DNA of 64,000 nucleotides from Elysia chlorotica (GCA_003991915.1 RQTK01000087.1:126362-190361), one strand, 5' to 3'. Numbered from the stretch's first letter, positions 48,885 through 63,690 are shown. The notes: generated from the letters alone by a model not told the origin. Numbers and translations are program-made.

Positions 48885-49984
48885 CGATGAAGGCACTAAG
48901 TATATTAAACTATAAACAATTGATTTAATTAGAGCCCGTGCTGTTTTATGATAAGTGTGTGGAGTAGAAAACACAAATGTAAACGGCCAAGGTAAACAAT
49001 GTTATCGGTGCAGGATTTGGGCTTTCCCCTTCTGGAAGATTATCTGTCGGAAATCAAGAGGTTAGTAAATGTATATTCGTTCACAATGCTACAGATAGTC
49101 AAAGTCCTTGAAAGTCTTGGTCTCAAAATAGTAGTTTTCTGACATGTAAAGAAGCCATGACAACTCTAAAGAGGGTGTCGCGACAGTTGTCAAAGTATAA
49201 TGTAAATAAAAAGGAAGAGTGAAAATATTCGTTCATTACCTATAGAGTAGGGAGTTCTTTTTATTCTTGTAAATGAGGTCTAAGTTGTCTAGAAGGACTT
49301 ATGAACAAAAAAAACAACAAAAAAAAGCATTAAAACTGTTAGAGATGAACCTAAGTTCTTAACCTGATCTAGGCCTAGAGTGAAGTTACTTTCTTTGGTG
49401 TAGTCGATCCATAATCTACACATTTTTTTTTAACTTTAAAAAAATCTTGTTCTTCGAAAATTAAAGTTGTCTTTCTAGTGCGCCAAAAAACATTCTAGAT
49501 ACCTAGATCTTGCGTATTTAGTTAAGATGAAGTGGATTTAGATGCAAATTCACGGCATCTAAGTACATTTTAGGCTATATTTCATGTGTTAAGCTAAATA
49601 TATTAATCTACTATTTTCAGTTATTTGGTTCAAATTGCAAAAATATCCTGAAAAAATAGAAGGAAATGATTTATTAGGCTACCATGAATACACATCGGTG
49701 AAACGTCCAATAATTCCTACTTTTACTTTCACTTTGTCTCTTATCGCTATAATAAAATAATTGCAACAGCTGCATACGGATTTAGCATTTCTCCCACTGC
49801 CCTTCAGTTTGACGAACGTTTGGAGAAATGAGAGTGAGTTGCGCTTCATTCAAATCTATTCCTTCCGTCTCAATGTTTTATTCTCTATCAGGTCTCGAAT
49901 GCTTTCTTGGTCTTTCATTTCAATTTAATTTTCTCTTTGTGCCGTTTTTTTTATTGAACAGTTCTTCTCTGCCTGTCTGTCTGC

Positions 49985-49986
<2 letters not shown>
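48882..49986. other. AT-rich non-coding stretch
   Basis: Contains several CTAGATCT-type words at 49360-49510 but no other feature. Confidence 0.5.
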
Positions 49987-50080
<94 letters not shown>

Positions 50081-50082
50081 AT
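49987..50082. repeat. (CT)n microsatellite
   Basis: About 95 bases of CT with two TT interruptions. Confidence 0.98.
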
Positions 50083-51767
50083 ATTTTATACTCGCATATA
50101 GAAGATAGATAGATTTTCTTTGGATAAGCGGGTTATTGTTGCATAGTGAACTGAATGGGGAAAATTTGTATACAAAGTTGAAATTCGGTAAAACAAAACA
50201 ACAACAAAAAGCACAACTAGCTATCTTACATCCTGGTGACGACATAAGATGAAACCATGCCTACATAATCTTTATTGTTAAAGTAAAACTCTTAAAAGCT
50301 TGAGAAGCTTAGTATCCTAAAGACTGGAACATTAATGTCACTGTGTAAAACATTCACCTGCTTCAGAGAACGAGTATATATATATATAGATATACTGCTT
50401 CCGTATGAATCATCAGTAGCTCGAGTCAAGTTTTATTTCCCATGGAAAGATATTTTAAGTATGACGTTGTTCTTATGAATTTTTTTGTTTTAAATATACA
50501 ATTACAAAATCTTTTTTCTCTTTTTGTCTTCCGTCAGAAATTCATATCTTGTAAACGATTAATAGTATGGCATGAAATATACGAAAGGCATTCAAGATCC
50601 AGATATTATTTTTTGTTGATAGTAATGGATGGGTTCGAATCTCAAAATTGTAATGTGCACTTACCCCCTACCTGATAGTAGCTTACACCTCTGACAAATA
50701 AATACACAAAACGCTCAAGATCGCCTTGTAGGTTATAAATAGCACTATAGTGTTGATCTTAAAATTTCATATCCTTGCATTTTATTAGAATTCAGCTTTG
50801 TTGGAGGAGTCTACAGAGATCGGAACTGGTCCTGTGAAAGCTGTTGGTATTATGGTTTTTGCTAATTTACATAAGTGTGGTGCACAGCTAGGCTTATAAT
50901 GGTTAAATGCCCGTGCCTGCGTCTGTGTTAAAAAGGCAAGAACAGTTTGCAGAATTTGGAAGGATGGGTAAAGCGTTTAAACCACGTTCATAGTTGAATT
51001 CCCCGGAGATTTTTTAAGACACCATGCATTAGCGACTCGTAAAAGAAACACGAGCGATGAATAATTCAAACATTGAAAAACCAGCAAACTCTGGCCACCC
51101 TGGGGAGCGTACTGAGCTCATAACTGACCTCTGGGTGTCGGGGCTGGATGGGCGACAGGCAGGTAAATGCCAGCATGCAGGCGAGCAGGCGAGCGCAAAC
51201 AGTGCACACATTAGCACGCCGGTACGCCACACAAAATAGGCATTAGTGTCAGCTCCTGAAATTATCTCTTGATCCCACCCCTTGCTCAGATTTTTATTGT
51301 TATTCCCTTCCTTGGGCGAAGACTTGAAGATTGGTTTATTGTGGGCTCTTGTCGCTTTGGCCTAAAGCCTTGAGGTGGGCTGTCGGTCGTACCGTCCGCT
51401 CGCCCGACGTTTTGCTCTAACTGGCCATATCCAGCTTGCCTCGCGGCCATCGCGCCAAACGCTGCCCCGAGTGTTTATAGCCTGGCCCGGCTAATGTGCC
51501 CACTGTCCAGTGCTCAGTGTCCAGTGTTTATGTCCAGGGCTGAGGACATCAGTGCGAGGTCCCTCCCCCGCCTGTAGGACACTGTTGAGAGGGTGTCCTA
51601 ACCACACAGACAGGACAACAGCTGAGAAGTTAGAGCATCTTAGCATCTTAGCATTCCCTGACAGCCATTTGCACGTCTTGTCCGGGCAGAGGGAGACAGA
51701 CAAACGGGATTGGGTCATCGTATACACGACTGTTTGTTTTATAGAATCTCCCAGGGGAACCTAGGAG
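50083..51767. other. Non-coding; GC-richer block at 51030-51780
   Basis: AT-rich at first, with a possible B-box word (GGGTTCGAATCTC, near 50631) but no A box. The 51030-51780 block is GC-richer and complex, with overlapping short open frames on both strands and no recognised domain; it may be conserved non-coding DNA. Confidence 0.35.
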
Positions 51768-51979
51768 ACAGAGAATAGTTTTAAAAAAAAAGAGAAGAGT
51801 GGATACAAGACGGTATCATGCTATGCCATAAGTGACATATCAGAGACCAGTTTTAAAAAAAGAGAATAGGAGATACAAGACGGTATCATGCTATGTCATA
51901 AGTGAGATATCAGAGACCAGTTTAAAAAAAAAGAGGAGAGGGGATACAAGACGGTATCATGCTATGCCATAAAGTGACA
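51768..51979. repeat. 70-base minisatellite, three units
   Basis: The unit contains CAGAGACCAG, TTTTAAAAAAAAAGAG and GATACAAGACGGTATCATGC, then TATG(C/T)CATAAGTGA. The three units are highly similar, the A run varying most. Confidence 0.94.
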
Positions 51980-52750
51980 TTCCATGTTATATTCCTATAC
52001 GTTAGTTACTCGCAACTTAACCCTGATGGCACAGCACATTAACTACCCCAAGGTCATCATATTTTACTAGCGTACATAAAAAGTTAAGCATTCAACGGCC
52101 TTTGTTGTGGACATAAGCTCTACCAATCTCGGACTGCTATCTCTAACATCACACCCACTTTGGTTACGGGCCCTTATGTCCTCAAGGACTGTACCCTCCA
52201 CGGTCTCCACTCACAGTATTGCGTTTATAATCAGGACATCATAACCAGAGGGCAAGTTATGGCCCTTGTCATAACTTCGCTGAAGGGGATTACACGCTTC
52301 GACCCTCACTAGTCTTACGTCTCTTAAGTTGGCACGGAATCTCACATGTAGAGAATGTATACAGTTAATCATTTTCGCGCTGTGCTTCATATTTCACTGT
52401 TTATAGCCTGTGAGACAAACAACATAGACGGTTACCTTGGTAGGAGGATAAAGTATTGTCACTACTGAAAACCAAGAGAACCGTTTGAAGAAAATATGAC
52501 GTTAAAGGTTCATACATGACCTGTACCTTATAAAAAAAACTTGAAGACTTTGAAATTTGAAATTTTGGGACCTACTCTTTTGTTTCCTTCGTAACAAAAA
52601 AAAATGCTTTAGAGCAGCGACTTTATAAACTATAAAACTGATGGGATGGGGTCATAGATTTATAAATAGCTTGGGGCTTATCGCTTTTTGCACCTGGCTC
52701 ACCAACAGGAGGTCCTAGATGTGGGTCCATTTCGTGTTGTAGGAGAGATG
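51980..52750. other. Non-coding stretch
   Basis: Unique sequence; nothing recognised. Confidence 0.45.
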
Positions 52751-52777
52751 CTCTCTCTCTCTCATTCTCTCTCTTTC
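52751..52777. repeat. Short CT-rich microsatellite
   Basis: CTCTCTCT with a CAT interruption, just upstream of dispersed repeat copy 7. Confidence 0.85.
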
Positions 52778-52792
52778 ACGTCTCATAGGTTT

Positions 52793-52895
52793 TCAAGTAG
52801 CATCCAATTTGACGACTGATCCCAAGACAAACGTCTAACACTTGTGCATACTGCCACACACAAGATTTAGCAGGGCTATACCGACACCAACTCAA
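52793..52895 (+). mobile_element. Dispersed repeat family, copy 7
   Basis: AGTAGCATCCAATTTGACGA, CTGATCCCAAGACAAACGTC, TAACACTTGTGCATACTGCC, ACACACAAGATTTAGCAGGG, CTATACCGACACCAACTCAA. It is diverged in its first third but clear from TCCCAAGAC onward. It keeps a tail also hinted at in copy 5. Confidence 0.5.
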
Positions 52896-53686
52896 CCACT
52901 ATAAAACGCTCCAGCATATCACCTATAGATTCTAATATCCGTGGACAACTTTGAGAAATGTGCTTCTTGTTTTTTTTTTAACAGACATTATAGACAACAA
53001 GAATATGGGATGATATGGTGCGCAATTAGACCGTGATTTTGGACAAAACTTTCCGTCATCTCAGTTGCATAATGTCATAATTAATTTATAAAATCCTCTA
53101 AACCGTAAGATTAGTAATTGAGATAGGCCATTTCATACCTGAGGCGGTGTTTTGTGAAGATGGAATCAAAATGATATTGGCTCAGACAACTAAAAGAAAC
53201 GTAGAAGTTTAACCACTGAAAATTCTCTCCAAGACGCTCATTAGTGGTGCATGTATTTGTTAAATCACTATTTTCGTCCTTTTATCTTTTGTGGTGGAAT
53301 TCGCTCTTTTTTTTTTTTTTTTTTTTTTTTTAATTTGTTGATGGAATGTTTAAATCCCTCACAAAGGGACGACGTGTCTCATGTACTAAAGCTGTTCTGT
53401 TTCATGAGAAATTTCTAAGCACACGGCGTATTAATCATAGGAAGACCAATCAATCCAGAAGCCATGAATAGTTTTACCTCCTTTACCATAAAATAATAGC
53501 AATAATAATTGAGAACTATTTCTTTAAGGGGAAACAAGAGGCACTGAGTACTCTCTCGAACGTGTTCAAAGACTTGAGTGATTAGCATTATACACTTAAC
53601 GTATGATGGCACTGTGTAACTAGTTCTAGAAGGACATAATTATTGCACTTATACAGCGGGGTCTAAAGTGATGCATGTACCTCAAG

Positions 53687-53692
<6 letters not shown>
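52896..53692. other. Non-coding stretch with a poly-T run
   Basis: AT-rich; a T run of about 24 bases at 53308-53331. Nothing coding. Confidence 0.5.

Positions 53693-53728
<36 letters not shown>
53693..53728. repeat. (CT)n microsatellite next to the gap
   Basis: CT run ending 13 bases before the run of N, which suggests the assembly broke in or near simple sequence. Confidence 0.96.
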
Positions 53729-53731
<3 letters not shown>

Positions 53732-53741
53732 TCCTGTCTTT

Positions 53742-54606
53742 NNNNNNNNNNNNNNNNNNNNNNNNNNNNNNNNNNNNNNNNNNNNNNNNNNNNNNNNNNN
53801 NNNNNNNNNNNNNNNNNNNNNNNNNNNNNNNNNNNNNNNNNNNNNNNNNNNNNNNNNNNNNNNNNNNNNNNNNNNNNNNNNNNNNNNNNNNNNNNNNNNN
53901 NNNNNNNNNNNNNNNNNNNNNNNNNNNNNNNNNNNNNNNNNNNNNNNNNNNNNNNNNNNNNNNNNNNNNNNNNNNNNNNNNNNNNNNNNNNNNNNNNNNN
54001 NNNNNNNNNNNNNNNNNNNNNNNNNNNNNNNNNNNNNNNNNNNNNNNNNNNNNNNNNNNNNNNNNNNNNNNNNNNNNNNNNNNNNNNNNNNNNNNNNNNN
54101 NNNNNNNNNNNNNNNNNNNNNNNNNNNNNNNNNNNNNNNNNNNNNNNNNNNNNNNNNNNNNNNNNNNNNNNNNNNNNNNNNNNNNNNNNNNNNNNNNNNN
54201 NNNNNNNNNNNNNNNNNNNNNNNNNNNNNNNNNNNNNNNNNNNNNNNNNNNNNNNNNNNNNNNNNNNNNNNNNNNNNNNNNNNNNNNNNNNNNNNNNNNN
54301 NNNNNNNNNNNNNNNNNNNNNNNNNNNNNNNNNNNNNNNNNNNNNNNNNNNNNNNNNNNNNNNNNNNNNNNNNNNNNNNNNNNNNNNNNNNNNNNNNNNN
54401 NNNNNNNNNNNNNNNNNNNNNNNNNNNNNNNNNNNNNNNNNNNNNNNNNNNNNNNNNNNNNNNNNNNNNNNNNNNNNNNNNNNNNNNNNNNNNNNNNNNN
54501 NNNNNNNNNNNNNNNNNNNNNNNNNNNNNNNNNNNNNNNNNNNNNNNNNNNNNNNNNNNNNNNNNNNNNNNNNNNNNNNNNNNNNNNNNNNNNNNNNNNN
54601 NNNNNN
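53742..54606. other. Assembly gap (865 N)
   Basis: Unbroken run of N. Long open frames that cross it are artefacts. The right edge is low-complexity (A run, C run, T run, A run). Confidence 1.
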
Positions 54607-57239
54607 ACAAAAAAAAAAAAAAATGACCCCCACCCCCCCCCCCCTTTTTTCCCCAAGCAAAAAAAAAAACAACTTTGTTGCCCCCTAATCGTACGCCAGG
54701 GGATAAAAAAGGATCTAAAACATTTTTTAATTGATTTTAAGATGCTTAAAGTGGCAATTTTGTTTTAAAACGTCATGTGTTCATCAATTATCCATTGTTT
54801 TACTGTTTTCAAAACTGACCCTCACAGAGACCCAATGACGAATAGAGAATGGTACGAAACGTGAGGGTCGACCACGGTTAACTTGATACGTTGTTCTTTG
54901 ATTTTAAACTAATCATAGCATTTTAAATTGAAAAAAAAAACAACTTTTATATATTGTAGGTACTCGCATTTCGCTAAATGCCTTCTGTTTTTGTCTTTGT
55001 TTTTTGTCACTGGAAGTTCTGAATCGGAGCTGTTTACAGTTTAACATACATGCAGATCTAAAACAGGCTACTGTTAAAATATTATTGGTGTTTGACGATA
55101 TCTCGTTGTAATGAGACACGGTAAAATTGAGCATTTTAAACATGTACAAGGGTGTACCCGTAATTCTTCAACAACTAGAAAAACACTTCACACGTACACA
55201 CAAATTATCTTTAAGATTATTGTAAGTATTGTTCTCACATTCTGTCTTAAAAGAGGGATAATATCAGAGGAAACTGTATGAGTTATAACAAATTTCCTTC
55301 CATACACATCATACAACAACAACAAAAAAAGAAAAAATACAGGGTTTGAACAGGTAGAGTGCGTATTTCAACAGAACAAGTGTTATCTTTCACAAGCAAT
55401 CGTCCTATAAATGACTGCTCAGTACGTTATCTTTCTCCTCTTGATTTTCAACCTTCAGAGCGACATTGGTGAGGCAAGACACTTGCCGGAAAAATCATGA
55501 TCATGAGCGTTCTTCCTCCTCGTGTGTAAGTCTTGGTTGTTCTTCCTGCAATGAATCAGGGTAGGGGAATGAGTCATGTTTAAAACATTTTTTTCATTCC
55601 TAATTAAATCTATAAGCATACATTAGGCTGGTCTAACCAACGATTCGACTATGTAGTTGTTACCCACTTAATCATCTCCCTACCTACCTACTTAATACCT
55701 AGCTATATATCTAAAACGTGTACCATACTGTATATGAGTACACTTCTGTCGCGAATCAAAACAATTAAAATAAAATTAAATTACACGCACTTGTCTGTAG
55801 CGTGGAAGTTTAGCTATGCACGGTACATACATGTATGATCGATCTATTGGTTTCCCCCGTACAATTCTAGCACCCATTTTCTGTGTTTTTCTTTAAAAAA
55901 AAAATTAAAAAAAAAACATTGATCATCAGCTGCAGACTTGATTAGTCTCCATTCAAACCAATCGGCACTGCGGGTGTATTGGTCAACAAATCTCTTCCTC
56001 CCCACTTTTGTTTGCTACTTTCTGGTCATAAACATGGAAACAATATACGAGTAATTGGTTTGATCTATATTAAGATTTAAACTGTTCTTCAATATTTAAA
56101 TTATTGGTCCTTACGTCTAAATTCAACTTTTGTGTTTGTTGTTGTATTTTTCTTTTGTCCGTTGTTGTTTTCTTTTGTTCATTTTTTTCCTTTAAATCTC
56201 TCCCTATAACTATGAGATGAGATTTTTCATAATGTTAGGAAACTACATGTATCTTCAAAACCAAAGCGAGGGTTGAGAAACACTTATTGATTGTTCGTTT
56301 CTGTCATCTGTCCTGCGATTTCAATCACTTCACACAGGTTTTCACGGGCTGGCTGTCCCAGTCGGTCGCGCTGCCCTGCCATTGGCTAGGGGCTTCACGT
56401 TAGGGGCGGGGCCTAAAGCAAATCTCTCTCTCTATCTCTCTCTTCCTCTCAAGTTATCTTTTTCTTTCTATTCTCTTTCTCACTTTCTCTTTCTCTCTAT
56501 TCTCTCTACCCCTGGTTCTCTCTTTCTACCTATCTCTATTTCTTATTCGTTCTTTATCTCTCTTCCACGCTCTCCCTCTCCTCTCTCTCTGTCTGTCTCC
56601 CTTTCTTTCTCTAACTCTACCTCTTTCTACTTCATTCTTTCCCCCTCTCGTTTTTTTCTCTCTATGTCTCCACCCTATCTCTTTTCTCCCGATGCTTTCC
56701 TCAGTTTCTTCGATTTCCTCTCTCCCTGCCTCTCCCACTTCAATCCTGGCTTTTTAGTGTCTCTGTCTCCATTTTCCTCTTTTGTTTGTTTTCTTATAAA
56801 CATTGGAAAAGTGCATTTAATTACCAACTTTTGTAAGTGTATATAATAACGCATCACAAATTTAGTTACCACTCATCATTAGATCGTCGACATCCCTTCC
56901 CAATGTGTGTGAATACCTCTCTGTCTCCGCTACACTCACTTATCCACTCATTAACCACATACTAACTAACCCATCTACTTACCTATATAATTATGGCTTC
57001 CTCGTTCTTTGATACTTTATCTTTGTAATTCTTGAATTTAGAGGGTTATTTTTTTGCTTGTTTGTGTAATAATTATGTTTTAGAATTTAGATGGTTGTTG
57101 TTTTTTTTTTTGCTTGTTTGTGTAATAATTATGTTTTAGTTAGTTGTAGCTGTTGCTGTTTTTCCTTGATATGTATTTTTACTACTACTACTACGTGTCA
57201 TTTTTATGTGTTCTATGAAAAAGTTGAATAGTTTATCAA
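54607..57239. other. AT-rich stretch with a pyrimidine-rich patch
   Basis: AT-rich and non-coding to 56400. 56420-56780 is CT/TTTC-rich; the 154-codon Ser/Leu/Phe/Pro-rich frame (56382-56846) is a product of that composition. A direct repeat of GCTTGTTTGTGTAATAATTA plus TGTTTTAG lies at 57056-57083 and 57111-57138. Confidence 0.5.
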
Positions 57240-58057
57240 TTAAGGGAGTCGGAGACACGAAGCGCGCGTCAAAGACTGCTGAAAAGAGAGGGGGAGACTG
57301 GGAAGGTGGTCGCACCGTCGCAAGCCGCGCTCTCCCTTCCCCTTCGCCTGTCTCGTCTCGCCCGCCCCAACCCTGCCTCAACCCTACCTCAGCCCTGCCG
57401 CCTGCGCCCACCGCGGGCCTGCTATCGCCTCCCGCTAGGGGCCTAGGTTCCCGTGATTGTTGCGCGCCGTGTGTGTGTGACGGCGATTAGATGCGCTGCT
57501 CTGCTTCGCCTAGATCTAGATCTCGTGATTCTAGTCGCCGCTTCTGCTGATCACTGAGCGTTTTGATCGAGACTGCCGCGCGCCTTGCTGACGACGACGA
57601 CCTCACCTGGGTCTATATCCTCCACCTTGATCAGGTAGATCTAGATCTACATCTACTCATTCCTGGCATCTGCCACTTGGCGCTGTAATCGTGGTGATCT
57701 ATGTGTCGGAATTGAAATATTGATACATTCGTACAGTGTTGAGTTTCGATCTTTACAGTGTTGAGTTTCGATCTTCATACACAATTTGTCTAGACCCAAC
57801 TGACTTCAGCTAAGCTTATTGCTTACGGTTGTGATGATTGTGTCGAAATTGGAATATTAATAAACGTACAGTGCTCAGCTTCGATGTTATAATATAGTCA
57901 TAATAATTTTAAAAATTTAGATCTATATCTAGACCATTATACAGACTTGGGAATACACTGTGTTGACAGAGACTGTTAGAAAGATTGTGTAAGGCGGTGC
58001 GTGTTGATCATCAAGTTCTTTCACTGGAGTTTAAAACAGAATAGACAACGATAAAAG
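57240..58057 (+). promoter_or_regulatory. CpG-rich block: candidate promoter and non-coding first exon
   Basis: 57240-57640 is markedly GC- and CpG-rich for this window (GAAGCGCGCGTC, GCGCCCACCGCGGGCC, GTTGCGCGCCGTG, GACGACGACGACC). Strong splice-donor words follow on the plus strand: CAG|GTAGAT at 57634/57635 and AAG|GTAGGT at 58057/58058. The open frames in it (57206-57490 plus, 57136-57411 minus) show no known domain. I infer a promoter with a 5' untranslated first exon whose coding exons would lie outside this window; it could also be an unrelated CpG-rich element. Confidence 0.35.
57685..57890. repeat. Internal duplications in the candidate first exon
   Basis: The phrase TACAGTGTTGAGTTTCGATC occurs twice in tandem (57733-57776), and a diverged third copy (TACAGTGCTCAGCTTCGATG) appears near 57867. 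The sequence before it (TCGGAATTGAAATATTGATA) also recurs as TCGAAATTGGAATATTAATA near 57843, so a roughly 140-base unit was duplicated. Confidence 0.85.
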
Positions 58058-58187
58058 GTAGGTCTTGTTCGTTCATAACATTAAACAACTAGTAAACAAT
58101 GGTCTAAGAATTTATCCTTGCGGTTTTTAATATTTGGTTGTTTATTGATGTTCATTCGTTGTTATTGTTGTTGTTGTTGTTTTTGTT

Positions 58188-58277
58188 CTTGTTCTTCTTC
58201 TTCTTCTTCTTCTTCTTCTTCTTCTTCTTCTTCTTCTTCTTCTTCTTCTTCTTCTTCTTCTTCTTCTTCTTCTTCTT

Positions 58278-58307
<30 letters not shown>
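58188..58307. repeat. (TTC)n trinucleotide array
   Basis: About 39 nearly perfect TTC units (GAA on the minus strand), preceded by TTG/TTC transitional units from 58158. The pure polypyrimidine/polypurine tract can form triplex DNA. It encodes poly-Ser in one frame, which is spurious. It begins about 130 bases after the AAG|GTAGGT donor. Confidence 0.97.
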
Positions 58308-58308
<1 letters not shown>

Positions 58309-58899
58309 AACGTCTAAAGAAACCACAAGATTAAAAAGCACAGATTATTATGCGTCATTCAAACTTCTTCCTTCTGACTAATCAATAGAGATTTTTTTCC
58401 TCGGTTCTGTGCTGGAAAGATGCTTTGCAAGGATAAATACCTTTCTTTGAGTCAACTTCGTTTTGAAAGAAAAAATAACATTAGGATGAAAAAAAATTAG
58501 AACTACATGTATTGATTTTTCAAAGGCATATTTTTTTATTTTACGGTTTAAATTTAATCCTAGATTCCCTGGAGGGAAAACAGTCGTTGCTATGACAACC
58601 AGTGAAGCTTCGTTGTGTCCTAACAAAGCGAAGATCTTGCTCGAGTGGTTCTCTGGGTATTGAGCCGCCCCTGGCCTCAGGCTGGGAAAACACCAGCAAA
58701 ATACAAACCAGAGAATGATAATTATAATGAGAGATATTCGGCGATTATAAATAATTGTAGGAGAACTGCAACGTTGGTGGAGACACTTAGAAAGGGGTGG
58801 GTAGGGAAAACAGAGAGAGGGACAGACAATGAAGCAGACAGAGATAAAGAGAAAGAAAGGGGGAGAGAGGGAGAGAAATAAACTGAGAGAGAAAGAAAA
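58308..58899. other. Non-coding stretch, purine-rich at the right
   Basis: Unique sequence; the 218-codon minus-strand frame at 58378-59034 is Ser/Leu low complexity over the GA array and unsupported elsewhere. Confidence 0.5.
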
Positions 58900-58960
<61 letters not shown>

Positions 58961-58962
58961 CA
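58900..58962. repeat. (GA)n microsatellite
   Basis: About 28 GA units with GGG and AAA breaks at the ends. Confidence 0.96.
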
Positions 58963-59099
58963 TATGGGGTGGATTATTAATAGAAAGAAAAGGCGATTTG
59001 GTATGTAAAGTGAGAGATATGGCTTCAAATGCAAACAAAAGGTCTATAACTATTTCTACCTCACCCGTGGGATCTATGTTAAACAGAGACGGAACAATT

Positions 59100-59182
59100 C
59101 ATATCCGTATGAGATTTAAACCGCAAACTTCATTCTTATCATCCCAGAGCGCTATACCATTGAGCCACCCTTGCTCTATAAT
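59100..59182 (-). mobile_element. tRNA-like SINE head, minus strand
   Basis: On the minus strand, GGGTGGCTCAATGGTATAGC is a strong A box with D arm, and GCGGTTTAAATCTCA about 30 bases on is a B box with two changes. The cloverleaf is incomplete. It resembles the 15536 head in order and spacing. Confidence 0.55.
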
Positions 59183-59289
59183 TGACAAAAAAGCAAACAG
59201 CCCTTTTCATGATATTGTTAGGAAGGACGTCGAAAATGAAGGAAATCACTGTCGAAGTAATTACCAATCAGGGCAAAATTAAAATCATT

Positions 59290-59580
59290 TTCAATATACA
59301 CAGCGCGGCTAATCATAGCGTTACGGTAAGACGCGCTCATTTTTCTCCTTTCTCCCCACCTTCTTTTGGAGCTCTTTTAGAAAATGCATCAGCATTGAAA
59401 CTCGCACTGTAGAAGATGGAATTTAAGCGCAATCGCTGGATTTGATCCGATTCAGAGGCTACTCTGTCGCGCCTAACTCCGTTAGATAATTGGCTCGGAT
59501 GGTAAATGAATTGGATTCCCTTTAATTCAACGCTGGTTACCGAGGTAATGAATAGCTCGACAGATTCTCGGTGGTTCTAA
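59290..59580. other. Candidate conserved non-coding block
   Basis: Complex, repeat-free and less AT-rich sequence with no credible frame. It contains several homeodomain-type words (TAATCATA, TAATTGG at 59487-59493, AATGAATTGG, TTTAATTC). A regulatory role is inference. Confidence 0.3.
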
Positions 59581-59681
59581 TCTTGTTTTTAACTTTTTTT
59601 AAAATGTAATGTGCCAAATTAGCCGCTATTAATAATATCTTTTTTATTATTATTAATGAACGCTATCTTTAATTTATTATT

Positions 59682-59682
59682 A

Positions 59683-59754
<72 letters not shown>
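59682..59754. repeat. (ATT)n trinucleotide array
   Basis: About 24 ATT units. Confidence 0.97.
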
Positions 59755-59755
<1 letters not shown>

Positions 59756-59979
59756 TTTATTACTTTTAGTTCAAACCAGTTTCATTGCCTTAAACTGCCT
59801 GACGTAAATTGTTTCATATTTGACATTTTACTGATAAGCTCTAATTTCAGCATTAGATCATAGAAAAATGTAAAATTATCTGGACTGTTATTTTAGATGA
59901 CATTCAGTTTGTGCTCATAACTGCGGGCTGTCTTAATGACATGCTCTCTTCTTTTGATTTCTCTTTTTTCTTTACAATA

Positions 59980-60125
59980 ATGCTTGTCTGTCTGTCCCTG
60001 TCTCTGTCTCTCTATATCTGTCTTTGTGTGTGTGTGTCTGTCTGTATGTTTGTCTGTCTGTTTGTCTGTCTGTCTTTCTGTCTATCTGTCTCTCTCTCTC
60101 TGTCTCTCTCTCCCTCTCTCCAGTT
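59980..60125. repeat. CTGT/CTCT degenerate simple sequence
   Basis: TGTCTGTCTG and CTCTCTCT words, the complement of the GACA/GA blocks at the left end of the window. Confidence 0.92.
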
Positions 60126-63024
<2,899 letters not shown>

Positions 63025-63213
63025 TAAGAACTAGAAAATGATCTACGCCCGAATCTGTTTTAGACGTTCGAGCCCCGCTATTGGCTGGCCTTTTTCCCTA
63101 ACAGTTGAGCCCATGTGAGTTTACTTGAGCAGCATGCTTGGGGTATTCCCACTCTGTGGTCTCCCTAGCGATAAGAACTAGAAATGATCTACGACCGAAT
63201 CTGTTTTAGTCCT
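63025..63213. repeat. Direct repeat about 147 bases apart
   Basis: AAGAACTAGAAAATGATCTA plus CGCCCGAATCTGTTTTAG at 63025-63063 recurs with two differences at 63172-63209. Confidence 0.9.
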
Positions 63214-63260
63214 GCATACACAAAAAAGCGGGAATGGCTGTTTTGTAGTTAACTGGCAAA

Positions 63261-63264
<4 letters not shown>

Positions 63265-63327
<63 letters not shown>
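63265..63327. repeat. (GA)n microsatellite
   Basis: About 31 perfect units, abutting a tRNA-like word on its right. Confidence 0.98.
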
Positions 63328-63329
<2 letters not shown>

Positions 63330-63420
63330 CGTTGAGATTCGAATCGTGGACCTTTGAATCTTACACAAACGCACGGGTTAGAGCGTCGGCTTCCAAAGCT
63401 GGAGGTCCGTCAGAACTAGC
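63328..63420. mobile_element. Back-to-back tRNA-like fragments
   Basis: On the minus strand, CCACGATTCGAATCTCAACG (about 63331-63350) is a B-box / T-arm match. On the plus strand, CGGGTTAGAGCGTCGGCTTC (63374-63393) and CAAAGCTGGAGGTCCG look like a D arm and anticodon arm, but the plus-strand B box is lost. These are probably two degraded SINE heads in opposite orientation. Confidence 0.4.
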
Positions 63421-63628
63421 CTTGATGCTAACGTCGGCCAATACAGGTTTTGCGATGAAGGGACCCGTAGCAAAACAAAGACGATAGGTACGGGAATCTA
63501 CACTGGCGTCCAATCCTAGGTGTATCTTTAAACTTAAGGAGTCAGTAATCGTTCAGAAAACGTTAACCCCATGCCGAGTGGGGCTTAATTGTATCATCCC
63601 TTGTAGTTATGTGGACCCCAAAGCTTAT

Positions 63629-63690
63629 GTAATAGGGAAAAACGGTGTAATAGGGAAAACGGTGTAATAGGGAAAAACGGTGTAATAGGG
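63629..63690. repeat. 16-base minisatellite (GTAATAGGGAAAAACG)n
   Basis: Three full units and a partial fourth, with one unit an A shorter. Confidence 0.95.

Noticed and set aside
53626..54768. Open frames of 309-366 codons across 53742-54606
   Set aside because: They consist of the N run translated as unknown residues, with simple repeat at the ends.
58378..59034. Minus-strand 218-codon frame, the longest without N
   Set aside because: A third of it is a poly-SL read-through of the GA array, and the remainder has no recognised motif or splice support.
63629..63690. Interstitial telomere-like repeat (TAATAGGG)
   Set aside because: The period is 16 bases and the unit is not TTAGGG; the resemblance is limited to AGGG.
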